Part shown: in pieces, positions 18,396 to 27,615 of the stretch
Numbering within the stretch: the stretch's first letter is position 1
Layout of the letters: each line of letters opens with the position of its first letter
Assembly (NCBI GenBank): GCA_017470485.1
Contig: JAFUYQ010000030.1
Span: forward strand, 39,663 to 103,662
DNA length: 64,000 nt
Origin: Synergistaceae bacterium
Lineage (GTDB): Bacteria; Synergistota; Synergistia; Synergistales; Aminobacteriaceae
Reading direction: 5' to 3'
Notes under the pieces: generated by a model
Databases searched by the model: none
Seen by the model: the letters and a program-made list of their open reading frames with translations, nothing else
What the model was told of the DNA's origin: nothing
Made by a program: the position numbers and the translations under genes

Positions 18396-19313
18396 GTGAA
18401 GACATCAAATCTATGGTTCACGGGTACAGGGCATTTCGCAGCCTTGTGCCTCGATTTCCTGATTCATAACGGCCTCTCGTTCACTCGAATCATCACCGGC
18501 AGTCCGACACGTTCGGGGCGCAACAATAAGGAAAATCCTTCAGCCGTTGAACTCAAAGCGTCATCATTGGGATTAGCAGTTACGAGAACTGGGAAGCTCT
18601 CCGAAAATCATGAACTCATTAGCGCACTGGACAGCGAAAATCCTGACGTTATATTCGTGATTGACTTCGGCCAGATTATACGCGAGCCGTTTTTACCGCG
18701 CATGTGCCTTAACATTCACCCCTCACTGCTTCCCGAATACAGGGGGGCGGCACCGATACAGCGCGCAATTCTTGACGGTAAAACAAAAACCGGCGTAACA
18801 GTCTTTCGTCTCGCGAAGGAAATGGACGCAGGCGAAATTCTCACGCAGTCCGAAACCGAGTTGTCCCCCTCCGAAAACGCCTCAGATGTTTATCCCCGTC
18901 TCGCAAAAATCGGAGCTGACATCGCTTTCTCCGCCCTTGCGAAAGACGAGTGGTCATTCACTCCCCAGAACGGGCAGTACGCAACTTATGCCCCGAAAAT
19001 CACGAAGGGCGATTACGAGTTGGCATTCAAATTTTCAGCCGAACGATTCGTTAATACCGTCCGCGCTCTGGACATGTCCGGCGGAGCTTTCGTCATGGCC
19101 GGAAATAAACGCCTCAAAATCTGGCGTGCCTCCCTCAGAAATGACCTGACCCCTTCGGAATCGGGGACAGTAATGAGCGTTGAGGGCAATCCTGTTTTGT
19201 CATGCTCGGATTCGTGCGTAGAGCTTCAGGAAGTTCAGAGCGAGGGCAAAAAAAGAATGTCAGGCCGCGAATGGTCAGCAGGATTACGATTGAAGGCCGG
19301 CGATGTCCTGTAA
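18396..19313 (+). CDS. fmt: Methionyl-tRNA formyltransferase
   Basis: 305 aa. Formylates initiator Met-tRNA using 10-formyl-tetrahydrofolate. The catalytic region reads NIHPSLLPEYRGAAPIQRAI (Asn-x-His and SLLPxxRG motif), followed by GVTVFRLAKEMDAGEIL. The C-terminal domain (residues 205-305) is the tRNA-binding OB-like fold. It starts at GTG immediately after the def stop codon, so translation is probably coupled. Confidence 0.95.
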   Translation: MKTSNLWFTGTGHFAALCLDFLIHNGLSFTRIITGSPTRSGRNNKENPSAVELKASSLGLAVTRTGKLSENHELISALDSENPDVIFVIDFGQIIREPFLPRMCLNIHPSLLPEYRGAAPIQRAILDGKTKTGVTVFRLAKEMDAGEILTQSETELSPSENASDVYPRLAKIGADIAFSALAKDEWSFTPQNGQYATYAPKITKGDYELAFKFSAERFVNTVRALDMSGGAFVMAGNKRLKIWRASLRNDLTPSESGTVMSVEGNPVLSCSDSCVELQEVQSEGKKRMSGREWSAGLRLKAGDVL

Positions 19314-19324
19314 GTGTAAAAAAA

Positions 19325-19350
19325 AGACCCTGTGATTATTCACAAGGTCT
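19325..19350. terminator. Terminator between fmt and tRNA-Gly
   Basis: AGACC-TGTGA / TCACA-GGTCT stem. The minus strand ends in eight T, so it is strong for the tRNA transcript. On the plus strand the tail is AATAAATTTT, weaker but usable for fmt. Confidence 0.8.
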
Positions 19351-19369
19351 AATAAATTTTCGAGATTTA

Positions 19370-19444
19370 TGGAGCGGACGACGGGATTCGAACCCGCAAC
19401 ATTCAGCTTGGGAAGCTGACGCTCTACCGTTGAACTACGTCCGC
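19370..19444 (-). tRNA. tRNA-Gly (CCC)
   Basis: Acceptor strands GCGGACG and CGTCCGC pair fully. The anticodon stem TCAGC/GCTGA encloses TTCCCAA, giving anticodon CCC (codon GGG). The T loop is TTCGAAT. The discriminator is T and CCA is encoded at 19370-19372. Confidence 0.96.
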
Positions 19445-19496
19445 GAAGAGCTTGACTGGGAAATTTTAACGCAGGATTACTTTTTCCGCAAGACTC

Positions 19497-19739
19497 TTAA
19501 TTATCCCCGTCAATCCTCTCAAGAATTTTTCTGAGTTTCTCATTCACGGAATCGAGCGAGTAAGCCAGCTTCAGACATGCCAGCATTAAAATATCTTCCT
19601 GCTTGGCACCCTTCACGATTTCGCCGCAAGCCTCGTTAATTAATGCCTTTATCCTGTCAATATCTTCGTTCTCAAGCGGTGTGTTTATAGCGTAGCTTTC
19701 CTTGCCTATTGTTAAGAATACATCTCTGGAAGTTCTCAT
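19497..19739 (-). CDS. zapA: Cell division protein ZapA-like
   Basis: 80 aa. ZapA proteins bind and bundle FtsZ at the division ring. The sequence shows an N-terminal beta-strand part (VFLTIGKESYAINTP) and an alanine/leucine-rich helix (ILMLACLKLAYSLDSVNEKL) ending in a coiled coil, the ZapA layout and length. It lies downstream of pheT and a small coiled-coil gene; zapA after pheT is a common order in anaerobes. The assignment rests on pattern and context. Confidence 0.75.
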   Translation of the reverse strand: MRTSRDVFLTIGKESYAINTPLENEDIDRIKALINEACGEIVKGAKQEDILMLACLKLAYSLDSVNEKLRKILERIDGDN

Positions 19740-19745
19740 GATTCA

Positions 19746-19973
19746 TCACCTGATTGAAAGCATACGTTCAAGCCTCGCTATTTTCTCGGAGGCTGCTGCG
19801 TTATCGACAGCGTTATTCTGGAATGCCCTCACAAATGCTTTATCATGCTCCAAAGCTCCGTCTGATTTTCTGGCAAGTTCGCGCCTCAAAATATCCCGTT
19901 CATTAAGAAGCTGCTCAACCCGTCTCATTATCGTATCAGCAAAATATTCAGCGTCATTAAGATTCACGGCCAT
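19746..19973 (-). CDS. Small coiled-coil protein of unknown function
   Basis: 75 aa, almost entirely helical and charged, with heptad-like leucines (MRRVEQLLNERDILRREL and EKIARLERML). No membrane segment, cysteine or catalytic motif. It ends 6 bp before zapA and starts about 55 bp after pheT, with GGGAGGTGATT before the ATG. Position beside zapA suggests a structural partner or division-related role, but this is a guess. Confidence 0.65.
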   Translation of the reverse strand: MAVNLNDAEYFADTIMRRVEQLLNERDILRRELARKSDGALEHDKAFVRAFQNNAVDNAAASEKIARLERMLSIR

Positions 19974-20027
19974 AAAAAATCACCTCCCTGTTATTGTAAC
20001 AGAGAGGCATTAAGATTTTAGTGAACC

Positions 20028-22448
20028 TTAACGAATGATATAGCCTTTGCGTTTGAGCGACTCGCGGACGTTGTTGTGAAGCGTCTCGACTTCCTCAACC
20101 GTTAATGTCCTGTTCCGTGAACGGTAGCTCAATGTGTACGCCAGACTCCTGAAACCTTCAGGGATTCCCTTTCCTGAATAGATGTCGAAGATTCTCAGCC
20201 CTTCTAGGACAATATCATCATTGCCCGATTCGTTCACGCATTCCCTGATGTCATTCATCACTGAGTCATTGCTCTTGTCGATTGATACCAGCAATGAAAT
20301 GTCCCTGAACGACGCAGGGAATGAGCTTGCCGGTTTGAACTCAGGTTTCCTAGCTTCTGAAAGCCCGGTAACGTCAATCTCGAAAGCATACACGCCTTCA
20401 ACATCAAGTTCCTGTTCGATTGCCGGTTTCAAGCGTCCTGCAAAACCGATTTTCACCCCGTCAACAAGAATATCCGCTGTCTGTCCGGCATGTGTGAAAG
20501 GCTCATGGCCGGAAACAAATTCAGGGCTGTAACCTCTCGCTGTGATGAGCGATTCAATATCGGCCTTAATGCTGTAGAAGTCATCGTTACGATTCCCGAA
20601 CGGTGAACGTGTATCAAGGCCGTTGAAGATTATTCCGGCAGCGTGTTCCGGCTCAGTGTGCGAGTTCTCGCCGTCTCTAAGGAATACCCTTCCTTCCTCG
20701 AAAATCCTGACTGGTTCGCGCCAGCCTGAAGTTACGCTGGTTTTGAGTCCCATTAGGAGGCCGGGCAGTAAAGTAGTCCTCATTGCGGTCTGATCTCTGC
20801 TTATTGGGTTGGCGATGGTCAAGGGTTTAGCGCGTAGGTCGTCAGGTGAAAGCCTCAGTTTTTCGGGGAAATCCTCCGGCAGGAAGCTGTAAGTCAAAAC
20901 CTCAGTGTACCCTCTCGACATTAGAGTATTCCTGATGAAACCTGAAAGCCTCATCGTCTCTCCGATGTCAGCGCGTCTGGGCATTTCGCCGGGAAGCCTG
21001 TCTTCGGTGTCGTTGTAGCCCCTGAAGCGTCCTACCTCCTCGATTAAATCCTCCTCAATCGTTATGTCAGGTCTTGAGGTCGGAGGCATGAATACTCTTT
21101 CATCACCGTCGCCCTTAACATGCTTAATCCCGAAACCTTCAAGGATTTTCACGGCCTCGTTCATGTTGTCCCATGAAAGATAAGTCGAGAGCTTTTTACG
21201 TGTCAGCGTAACGGGCTTAGGCTCATGAATTTCGTTTTCGGCGGATAACGGCCTGTAATCTACCTCAGCACCGCACCAGTCGCGCATTAGAGTCGTGGCG
21301 GCCATGAGGGCGGATTTGCTCAATGAGGGGTCAACAGTTCTCGCGAACCTGAAAGCTGCCTCAGAGTTTATTCCGAGTCTCCTCGAAGTATGTCCGACTC
21401 TTACCGGCGAGAAGCTCGCGCTCTCAATAACGATTGTGCTTGTTCCGTCATTAATTCCAGTCTGTTCGCCGCCCATTACGCCTGCGAGGGCTATTGCCTC
21501 TCCTCCGCTGGTAATGAGCATGTCGCGTTCGGTCAGTTCCCTGTCCTTTCCGTCAAGAGTGGTCATGTGTTCGCCGGAATGAGCCGCCCTCACCGTGATT
21601 TCGCGTGAAGGAAGCGTGTTGAGGTCGAAAGCATGAAGGGGCTGTCCGAGCATGAGCATGATGTAATTCGTAACGTCAACGGCGTTATTGATTGGCCTCA
21701 TTCCGAGATGGGCGAGGTCGATTTTTGCGGTCAAAGGCGAACCGCCGATTTTCGCGCCCGTTGCCAGCCCTAATCTGTAAGCGTAACAGCCTTTATCAGG
21801 AAGCGAGATTTTCCCGAAGTCCTCTGACCATTCCTTATCCTGTTTGAGGGGGCGCAGCCATTCGGGAGTTTTAAGGATTGATTTCGGGTAAAGCCCTTTA
21901 ATCTCTCTTGCTGTTCCCAAGTGGCTGAGAAGGTCGCCTCTGTTGGGAGTGATTGAGACATCGAGAATTACATCGCCGATGTGGTAGAGGCTTTCGGCTT
22001 TATCGCCCGGCCTCGCGTCATTGGGGAGTATAAGAAGCCCCGAAGGGTCGTCAACGTAATGAAGTCCCAATTCCTCCGCTGACAGCATCATTCCGAAACT
22101 CTGAACGCCGTGAAAATCTCTCGTTCCCATTTTCGTCCCGTCAGGAAGCACTGAGCCTTCACCGGCATAGAAGACCAAATCGCCCTTCTTCATGTTCTTC
22201 GCGCTGGTAACGCAGACATGTTCGCCCGTTCCTGTGTTCAAGTGGGCAATGAGGTATTTTGAGTCTTCGGGGTGAGTTTCGAGAGCGTCAATCCTAGCGG
22301 CAACGATACCGCTCATTTTACCGGCGGTGTAAGTGATACTTTCGACTTCCGAGCCTGAGAACGTGAGCCGTTCGGCTAATTCTTCGGGAGTGAGTTCAAG
22401 CGGCTCAATATCAATAAAATTCTTCAGTAATTCCCAAGAGATTAACAT
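20028..22448 (-). CDS. pheT: Phenylalanyl-tRNA synthetase, beta subunit
   Basis: 806 aa, the usual length. Domains in order: N-terminal tRNA-binding EMAP-like domain (residues 40-150), B3/B4 editing region, B5 domain (about 400-475), catalytic-like core, and a C-terminal anticodon-binding FDX-ACB domain (about 710-806; PASSFPASFRDISLLV). It overlaps the end of pheS by 7 bp. It forms the alpha2-beta2 synthetase that charges tRNA-Phe. Confidence 0.97.
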   Translation of the reverse strand: MLISWELLKNFIDIEPLELTPEELAERLTFSGSEVESITYTAGKMSGIVAARIDALETHPEDSKYLIAHLNTGTGEHVCVTSAKNMKKGDLVFYAGEGSVLPDGTKMGTRDFHGVQSFGMMLSAEELGLHYVDDPSGLLILPNDARPGDKAESLYHIGDVILDVSITPNRGDLLSHLGTAREIKGLYPKSILKTPEWLRPLKQDKEWSEDFGKISLPDKGCYAYRLGLATGAKIGGSPLTAKIDLAHLGMRPINNAVDVTNYIMLMLGQPLHAFDLNTLPSREITVRAAHSGEHMTTLDGKDRELTERDMLITSGGEAIALAGVMGGEQTGINDGTSTIVIESASFSPVRVGHTSRRLGINSEAAFRFARTVDPSLSKSALMAATTLMRDWCGAEVDYRPLSAENEIHEPKPVTLTRKKLSTYLSWDNMNEAVKILEGFGIKHVKGDGDERVFMPPTSRPDITIEEDLIEEVGRFRGYNDTEDRLPGEMPRRADIGETMRLSGFIRNTLMSRGYTEVLTYSFLPEDFPEKLRLSPDDLRAKPLTIANPISRDQTAMRTTLLPGLLMGLKTSVTSGWREPVRIFEEGRVFLRDGENSHTEPEHAAGIIFNGLDTRSPFGNRNDDFYSIKADIESLITARGYSPEFVSGHEPFTHAGQTADILVDGVKIGFAGRLKPAIEQELDVEGVYAFEIDVTGLSEARKPEFKPASSFPASFRDISLLVSIDKSNDSVMNDIRECVNESGNDDIVLEGLRIFDIYSGKGIPEGFRSLAYTLSYRSRNRTLTVEEVETLHNNVRESLKRKGYIIR

Positions 22449-23491
22449 GATTCAGCACCCCCGAATCCTGACATGAAGTAAGAGACATTCCCGTCAAAAA
22501 GAAGACGAAGATCCCCAATCCCGTACTTCAGCATGGCCATTCTGTCGAGGCCGATACCGAACGCGAACCCGTTGAACTCGTCAGGGTCAATCTTCCCTGC
22601 ACGAATGACATTCGGGTGAACCATTCCCATTCCGGCAACCTCAAGCCAGCCCGTACCATGACAGACACGGCAGTGAGGATTATGCCCCGAACACTCAACG
22701 CACTCGATGTCAAGTTCCATTGACGGCTCAGTGAAAGGGAAATAACTCGCTCTGAACCTGTAACGTAGACTCTTCCCGAAAAACGCATTCAGCATTTCGG
22801 ACATAGTGCCTTTCATGACGCTGAATGGAACGTTCTTATCGACAAGGAGTCCCTCCATTTGGTTGAACATCGGCGAGTGTGTCGTGTCATTGTCGCGCCT
22901 GTAGACTTTTCCCGGACAGACGATTCTCAACGGTGCGCCGTACTTCAGCATTGAGCGAATCTGAACGGGCGAAGTGTGAGTCCTGAGAAGAGTCCCGTCA
23001 GGGAAGTAGAAAGTGTCCTGCATGTCTCTAGCCGGGTGCCATGCCGGAACGTTGAGGCACTCGAAGTTATAGTAATCCTCCTCAATCTCAGGCCCCGAAG
23101 CTACTGAGTAGCCTAATCCCTGCATGATGTCGGCGATTTCGTGCATTGTCTGTAAAACTGGGTGGAAAGCTCCTGACTTCCTTCCTTTTGAAGGGAGAGT
23201 AACATCAATCCGCTGTGAAAATTCCTGATTTTCGTTTTCGGTGTCGCGGATTTTCTTTCCTGTCAGTTCCAAAGACTGTTCGATTTCATCGCGGAGGGTA
23301 TTAAGTTCCTGACCTGTAGATTTTCTGATTTCGGGCGGTAGTTTTCCTAGTGAGCGTAGTAATTGAGTGAGTGTGCCTTTTTTGCCTGTGAATTTTACGC
23401 GGATTTCGTCAAGTTCCTGAAGTGATTTTGCAGAAGCGAGGGACTCTCTGAAAGAATCCCTCACTGTACTAATATTAATATCTTCCGGCAT
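22442..23491 (-). CDS. pheS: Phenylalanyl-tRNA synthetase, alpha subunit
   Basis: 349 aa, class II aminoacyl-tRNA synthetase catalytic subunit. An N-terminal coiled coil (residues 1-90) binds tRNA. The core shows HPARDMQDTFYF and LLRTHTSPVQIRSM, the motif-2 region (KVYRRDNDTTHSPMFNQMEG) and motif 3 (FGIGLDRMAML). Four cysteines (CVECSGHNPHCRVCHGTGW) form a small insert typical of many bacterial PheS. It sits 2 bp after rplT. Confidence 0.97.
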   Translation of the reverse strand: MPEDINISTVRDSFRESLASAKSLQELDEIRVKFTGKKGTLTQLLRSLGKLPPEIRKSTGQELNTLRDEIEQSLELTGKKIRDTENENQEFSQRIDVTLPSKGRKSGAFHPVLQTMHEIADIMQGLGYSVASGPEIEEDYYNFECLNVPAWHPARDMQDTFYFPDGTLLRTHTSPVQIRSMLKYGAPLRIVCPGKVYRRDNDTTHSPMFNQMEGLLVDKNVPFSVMKGTMSEMLNAFFGKSLRYRFRASYFPFTEPSMELDIECVECSGHNPHCRVCHGTGWLEVAGMGMVHPNVIRAGKIDPDEFNGFAFGIGLDRMAMLKYGIGDLRLLFDGNVSYFMSGFGGAESC

Positions 23492-23492
23492 A

Positions 23493-23843
23493 TTACAATG
23501 AAGCCTTTACCTTTGCGACTAAATCACTGAATGCCTTAGCGTCATTGATGGCCAGTTCGGAGAGCATTTTCCTGTTGAGGTTAATGCCTGATTTCTTGAG
23601 GCCGTTCATGAATACGCTGTAGCTCATTCCTTCGGCTCTTACAGCCGCGCTGATTCTGGTGATCCAGAGTTTGCGGAAGTCTCTCTTTTTGCGCTTTCTG
23701 TCGCCGTAAGCGCGTGAGAGTGCTGCCAGATATGCTTCTCTTGCGCGGCGGTAAACGTTCTTGCGCTGACCCCAGTAACCTTTGGTAATGCTGAATAATT
23801 TTCTGCGCTTGTTGTTGCTCTGTGATGCGCCTTTAACTCTCAT
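23493..23843 (-). CDS. rplT: Ribosomal protein L20
   Basis: 116 aa, very basic. Conserved segments RAREAYLAALSRAYGDRKRKK, in shorter view RAREAYLAAL and RDFRKLWITRI, define the family. L20 binds 23S rRNA early in 50S assembly and represses its own operon through the infC leader. It is cotranscribed with rpmI and infC. Confidence 0.97.
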   Translation of the reverse strand: MRVKGASQSNNKRRKLFSITKGYWGQRKNVYRRAREAYLAALSRAYGDRKRKKRDFRKLWITRISAAVRAEGMSYSVFMNGLKKSGINLNRKMLSELAINDAKAFSDLVAKVKASL

Positions 23844-23867
23844 AGTTGTCAGTCCTTTCCGGTGTCA

Positions 23868-24071
23868 TTAGTCGTAGGGCAGGAGATGTCTCATCTGTTC
23901 GGTGAGCGTCTCGGTAACGTAGCCGGTTTCCTTGAGCCTGCGCATACGTGAGGGCTTCTTGTGAACGAGGATATGGGATCTGCTGCATTTCCTGTAGGCG
24001 AACTTGCCTGAGGCTGTTTTGAAGAAGCGTTTTTTTGCGCCTGAATGTGATTTCAATTTCTGCTTGGCCAT
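23868..24071 (-). CDS. rpmI: Ribosomal protein L35
   Basis: 67 aa from ATG 24071 (MAKQKLKSHSGAKKRFFKTA). The frame is open further upstream, but the ATG has GGAGAAG before it and matches the family start. It contains the typical HILVHKKPSRMRRL segment. Usual position between infC and rplT. Confidence 0.96.
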   Translation of the reverse strand: MAKQKLKSHSGAKKRFFKTASGKFAYRKCSRSHILVHKKPSRMRRLKETGYVTETLTEQMRHLLPYD

Positions 24072-24079
24072 GATGAAAT

Positions 24080-24646
24080 TTATTCTTCTCCTTTCGGTTT
24101 TGCTGCTGGTTTTGACGATGTACTGCCTGTAGCAGGTGTGAGCATGAGCCTCATGTATCTTCCTTCCATTACGGGCTTGGATTCTGATTTTCCTACGTCC
24201 TCGCATTCAGCCATGACTCTGTTGAGGACTTCCTCGCCGCGCTCAAGGAAAGACATTTCCCTTCCCCTGAAGAAGACTGAGACTTTAACTCTGTGTCCTT
24301 TCTCAAGGAATTGTCTTACGGCCTTAGTTTTGAAGTCGAAATCGTGGTCATCAATTTTCGGCCTCATCTTAATTTCCTTGAGTTCCTGAACTTTTTGTTT
24401 TTTTCTAGCGTCCTTCTCTTTTTTCTGAAGCTGGTAACGGTATTTCCCGTAATCCATTATTCTACAGACCGGCGGCTGTGCCAACGGGGCGACCTCCACC
24501 AGATCGAGGGACTGTTCCTGCGCCATTCTAATGGCTTCGATAGTGCCTGTTATTCCAACTTTTACACCGTTCTCATCAACAAGAAGCACCTGTGATGAAG
24601 TAATTTCGTTATTAATGCGCGGTGTATTTTCTTCATTGCCGGGCAA
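24080..24646 (-). CDS. infC: Translation initiation factor IF-3
   Basis: 188 aa, two-domain IF-3: an N-terminal domain (PRINNEITSSQVLLVDENG) and a C-terminal domain (RPKIDDHDFDFKTKAVRQFL, then KVSVFFRGREM). It prevents premature subunit joining and checks the start codon. It starts at TTG, preceded by AGGAGGAGG; an unusual start codon is also known for infC elsewhere and is used for autoregulation. Confidence 0.95.
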   Translation of the reverse strand: MPGNEENTPRINNEITSSQVLLVDENGVKVGITGTIEAIRMAQEQSLDLVEVAPLAQPPVCRIMDYGKYRYQLQKKEKDARKKQKVQELKEIKMRPKIDDHDFDFKTKAVRQFLEKGHRVKVSVFFRGREMSFLERGEEVLNRVMAECEDVGKSESKPVMEGRYMRLMLTPATGSTSSKPAAKPKGEE

Positions 24647-24693
24647 TAATTCCTCCTCCTTTCAAAATCTGCCGCAGCTTTTGTCGAGTGCAT

Positions 24694-24736
24694 AAAAAAT
24701 CAGGGCGGCTCCTTAACATATAAGCCTGACCCTGAT
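24694..24736 (-). promoter_or_regulatory. infC-rpmI-rplT leader attenuator (probable L20 leader)
   Basis: On the minus strand ATCAGGG (24736 to 24730) pairs with CCCTGAT (24705 to 24699), followed by six T, about 50 bp upstream of infC. A transcript ending here would stop before the operon. This is the layout of ribosomal-protein autoregulatory leaders, where L20 binding stabilises the terminator. I did not identify the L20-binding pseudoknot itself. Confidence 0.6.
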
Positions 24737-24936
24737 TGTTGTATGCAAATAGATTCAGAGTTTCGGCTTCTTAGTTCCCCGTCAGCATGTCGGCCGAACA
24801 GGAGAGCCTTGCGGAGGAAATATAACATAAATTAAGCTCTAATGCAAAACTTTTCGACATGGCTGTATAATAAAAAACACACGATTACCATTTTTAAGAG
24901 AAAGGACGGTATGACATCATAGACAACAAAAACGTA

Positions 24937-26196
24937 ATGAAAATTAACGGCGGAATCCCTCTAAGCGGCACAGTCAAAACTCAGGGCGCAAAAAATGCGG
25001 CTCTTCCGGTGATGGCTGTATGTCTTCTTCTTAGAGGCGAGACTCTTACCCTTGATAACGTTCCTGACCTTTACGACATTCACACGATGATTGAGACGCT
25101 CGAATCGTTAGGGGTTGAAGTCGAAGTGAAACGCGCTTCCCAATCCTCGCAGGTTATCTTCAGAACTCCCGATGAATTGAAGTGGGAAGTCTCAGAGACT
25201 TTAGCGCGGAAAATGAGAGCTTCATCGCTGGTCTTAGGGCCTCTGCTCGCTAACTGCGGAAAAGTCTCGCTGCCATTGCCCGGAGGCTGTTCAATCGGAA
25301 GCAGACCCATTGATTTACACCTGAAGGGCTTGAAGCAAATGGGTGCAGAGATTGAGATTCAGAACGGAGTCGTTCACGCCAGCGTTAAAGGAAGATTAAG
25401 AGGCCGGAGAATTTACCTTGATTTCCCGTCAGTGGGGGCTACCGAGAATTTGATGATGGCGGCTTCACTGGCTCAGGGCGAAACTATCATCGAGAACGTC
25501 GCAAGAGAACCCGAAATTGACAACCTCGCTGAAGTTCTCAGGTGTATCGGCGTTACAGTTGAGACTGAGGGCGCAGGAGGAGTTAGGATAATCGGAATCG
25601 ACCGCGCTCATTCAGGCCGGCAGAGAGTCATTCCCGACCGTATCGAAGCATGTACATACATTCTTGCAGGCGTAATGACCAACGGACACATTAAGGTTGA
25701 AGATTTAGTGCCGTCCCACATTGATGCTATTCTCGCAAAACTTGAGGAGGCAGGCGCGAAGTTCTCGGTTAAGAAAAGCACCGTTGAAATTTTCCCCTCC
25801 AAGAAAAGACTCCACCCCGTTTCAGTCAAGACTATGCCTTATCCCGGCTTCCCGACAGATTCACAGCCTCAAATGGCCTCCGCCCTCTCAATCGCAAGAG
25901 GTGTAAGCACGATTGAGGAGAGCGTTTTTCAGGCAAGATTCCTCTACGCTCAGGAATTGAACAGAATGGGAGCTGATATTCAGATTTCGCGCGATGTCGC
26001 AATAATTCGCGGCGTTGAGGGACTTCAGGGGGCTTCGGTGAAAGCTACTGACCTCCGCGCAGGGGCAGCCTTAATCATCGCAGGACTCTCCGCAAAAGGC
26101 GAGACAAGAGTTGATGACATGATTCATGTGTGGCGAGGGTACGAGGCTATTGACCAGAAATTGAGAGCATTAGGAGCAAGGGTTGAGCTTATCTGA
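24937..26196 (+). CDS. murA: UDP-N-acetylglucosamine 1-carboxyvinyltransferase
   Basis: 419 aa. First committed step of peptidoglycan synthesis: transfer of enolpyruvate from PEP to UDP-GlcNAc in the cytoplasm. It shows TQGAKNAALPVMA at the N-terminus and GGCSIGSRPIDLH with the PEP-reactive cysteine, followed by the EPSP-synthase-like repeats and a conserved PGFPTDSQPQ segment. A clear ribosome binding site before the ATG at 24937 is lacking; AAAGGA lies about 30 bp upstream, so an unusual upstream start is possible. It overlaps the next gene by 14 bp. Confidence 0.95.
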   Translation: MKINGGIPLSGTVKTQGAKNAALPVMAVCLLLRGETLTLDNVPDLYDIHTMIETLESLGVEVEVKRASQSSQVIFRTPDELKWEVSETLARKMRASSLVLGPLLANCGKVSLPLPGGCSIGSRPIDLHLKGLKQMGAEIEIQNGVVHASVKGRLRGRRIYLDFPSVGATENLMMAASLAQGETIIENVAREPEIDNLAEVLRCIGVTVETEGAGGVRIIGIDRAHSGRQRVIPDRIEACTYILAGVMTNGHIKVEDLVPSHIDAILAKLEEAGAKFSVKKSTVEIFPSKKRLHPVSVKTMPYPGFPTDSQPQMASALSIARGVSTIEESVFQARFLYAQELNRMGADIQISRDVAIIRGVEGLQGASVKATDLRAGAALIIAGLSAKGETRVDDMIHVWRGYEAIDQKLRALGARVELI

Positions 26197-27004
26197 CATT
26201 GAGGTTACAGCATTCGTGGGGCCTGCCGGAACAGGAAAAAGCCACCGCGCAACTATGGTAGCACGTCAGAACGGTATTGATGTGATTATTGATGACGGTC
26301 TTGTTATCTCACGCGGAAGAATCCTAGCCGGAAGGAGCGCAAAATCCGAAATCAACAGACTGCGAGCCATTAAGCGCGCAATCTTTGAATACCCCGAACA
26401 CCGTGATGAAGTTGCGAATTACCTCTCTAAAAATTCTCCTGCCAAGTTAATGATACTTGCCACGTCCGACGGAATGATTGACAAAATCACGGGACGTTTG
26501 GGGCTTAATCACCCCGTAAGAACTATAAGTATCACTGACGTTTCATCGCCGGAGGAAATTGAAGCGGCTTTACGCGAACGCAAAGAAAAAAAACAGCATG
26601 TTGTTCCGGCTGCAAAAGCTCAAATCCAGCAGAACTTCGCCGGTAAATTAGTCAGTCAGATTCGGGGTTTCTTCAAGGGAAGGGAGAAAGACGAATCAAG
26701 AAATACTATCGTCAAGCCCCTGTTCAGTTTCAACGGGAGGGTAACAATAGGTTCGGACGCAATACTCGAAATGACCCGTAAACTTCTTGAGCTGAGAAAT
26801 CATGTCAGAAAAATTCGTGATATTGACATTGAAACTGATGAGGACAAAATATCGCTTAGTGTAGAATTAGACCTTAATCTTTCCGGAATGAGCGCGCTTT
26901 CAATCGCTAAGACCCTTCAGCGGAAATTAAGAATGGGTCTGAGCTACTTCACCGGAATGGAAATCAGGCAGGTTAATATAAGGGTAAACGAGATTTTTTT
27001 GTGA
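26183..27004 (+). CDS. Uncharacterised P-loop protein with C-terminal Asp23-like domain
   Basis: 273 aa. Residues 8-19 hold a Walker A motif (FVGPAGTGKSHR), followed by a possible Walker B-like strand (LMILATSD, about residue 93). A basic, flexible linker (residues 130-165) leads to a C-terminal domain with alternating hydrophobic strands (ISLSVELDLNLSG) that resembles the Asp23/Gls24 envelope-stress fold. The start is TTG with GGAG 6 nt upstream, inside the end of murA. It belongs to the operon murA-this-UDG-uppS-cdsA-dxr. I do not know its function; an ATP-dependent role linked to envelope synthesis is inferred from position only. Confidence 0.75.
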   Translation: MSLSDIEVTAFVGPAGTGKSHRATMVARQNGIDVIIDDGLVISRGRILAGRSAKSEINRLRAIKRAIFEYPEHRDEVANYLSKNSPAKLMILATSDGMIDKITGRLGLNHPVRTISITDVSSPEEIEAALRERKEKKQHVVPAAKAQIQQNFAGKLVSQIRGFFKGREKDESRNTIVKPLFSFNGRVTIGSDAILEMTRKLLELRNHVRKIRDIDIETDEDKISLSVELDLNLSGMSALSIAKTLQRKLRMGLSYFTGMEIRQVNIRVNEIFL

Positions 27005-27010
27005 GTAATC

Positions 27011-27610
27011 ATGAGCATAGATATTAATACGGCATGGGACGAACTTAAACAGAAGGTAGCTGGCTGTCAGAAATGCGGTCTATGCAGGACGCGGAATAAT
27101 ACAGTTTTCGGCGAAGGCCCTGAAATTAATTGCAGGGTTGTGATTGTCGGCGAAGGGCCGGGAGCTGATGAGGACGCTACGGGAAGACCCTTTGTCGGAA
27201 AGGCAGGGCAGCTCCTCACCGGCATTCTTGAAAACGGAGGAGGGATTCCGCGCAGAAGCCTGTACATTACGAACATCGTTAAATGCAGACCGCCCGAAAA
27301 CAGAAATCCCTCGCGCGAAGAAGCCTCCTCATGCAGTGAATATTTAGAGGCTCAATTACTCCTTCTTCACCCTGATGTCGTTGTAACTTTGGGGAATGTT
27401 CCGACACAGTGGCTTCTCAAAACCTCGCAGGGAATTACCGCACTGAGGGGGCAATGGATAAACTGGAGGGGAATTTTACTGTTTCCGATGTTCCACCCCA
27501 GCTTTCTGCTCAGAAACGACTCGCGCGCTAAGGGAAGCCCTAAAGATTTAACATGGCAGGACGTAAAATCATTGAAAGCTAAAATAGATGAATTAAATAA
27601 AGGGAGCTGA
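27011..27610 (+). CDS. Uracil-DNA glycosylase, family 4 ([4Fe-4S])
   Basis: 199 aa. Removes uracil from DNA in base-excision repair. Family 4 features: cysteine pair CQKCGLC near the N-terminus, the catalytic GEGPGADEDATGRPFVGKAG segment, CRPPENRNP, a second cysteine in SSCSEYL, and the C-terminal MFHPSFLLR motif. The four cysteines hold an iron-sulfur cluster. It lies 6 bp after the P-loop gene and 5 bp before uppS. Confidence 0.94.
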   Translation: MSIDINTAWDELKQKVAGCQKCGLCRTRNNTVFGEGPEINCRVVIVGEGPGADEDATGRPFVGKAGQLLTGILENGGGIPRRSLYITNIVKCRPPENRNPSREEASSCSEYLEAQLLLLHPDVVVTLGNVPTQWLLKTSQGITALRGQWINWRGILLFPMFHPSFLLRNDSRAKGSPKDLTWQDVKSLKAKIDELNKGS

Positions 27611-27615
27611 TTATA

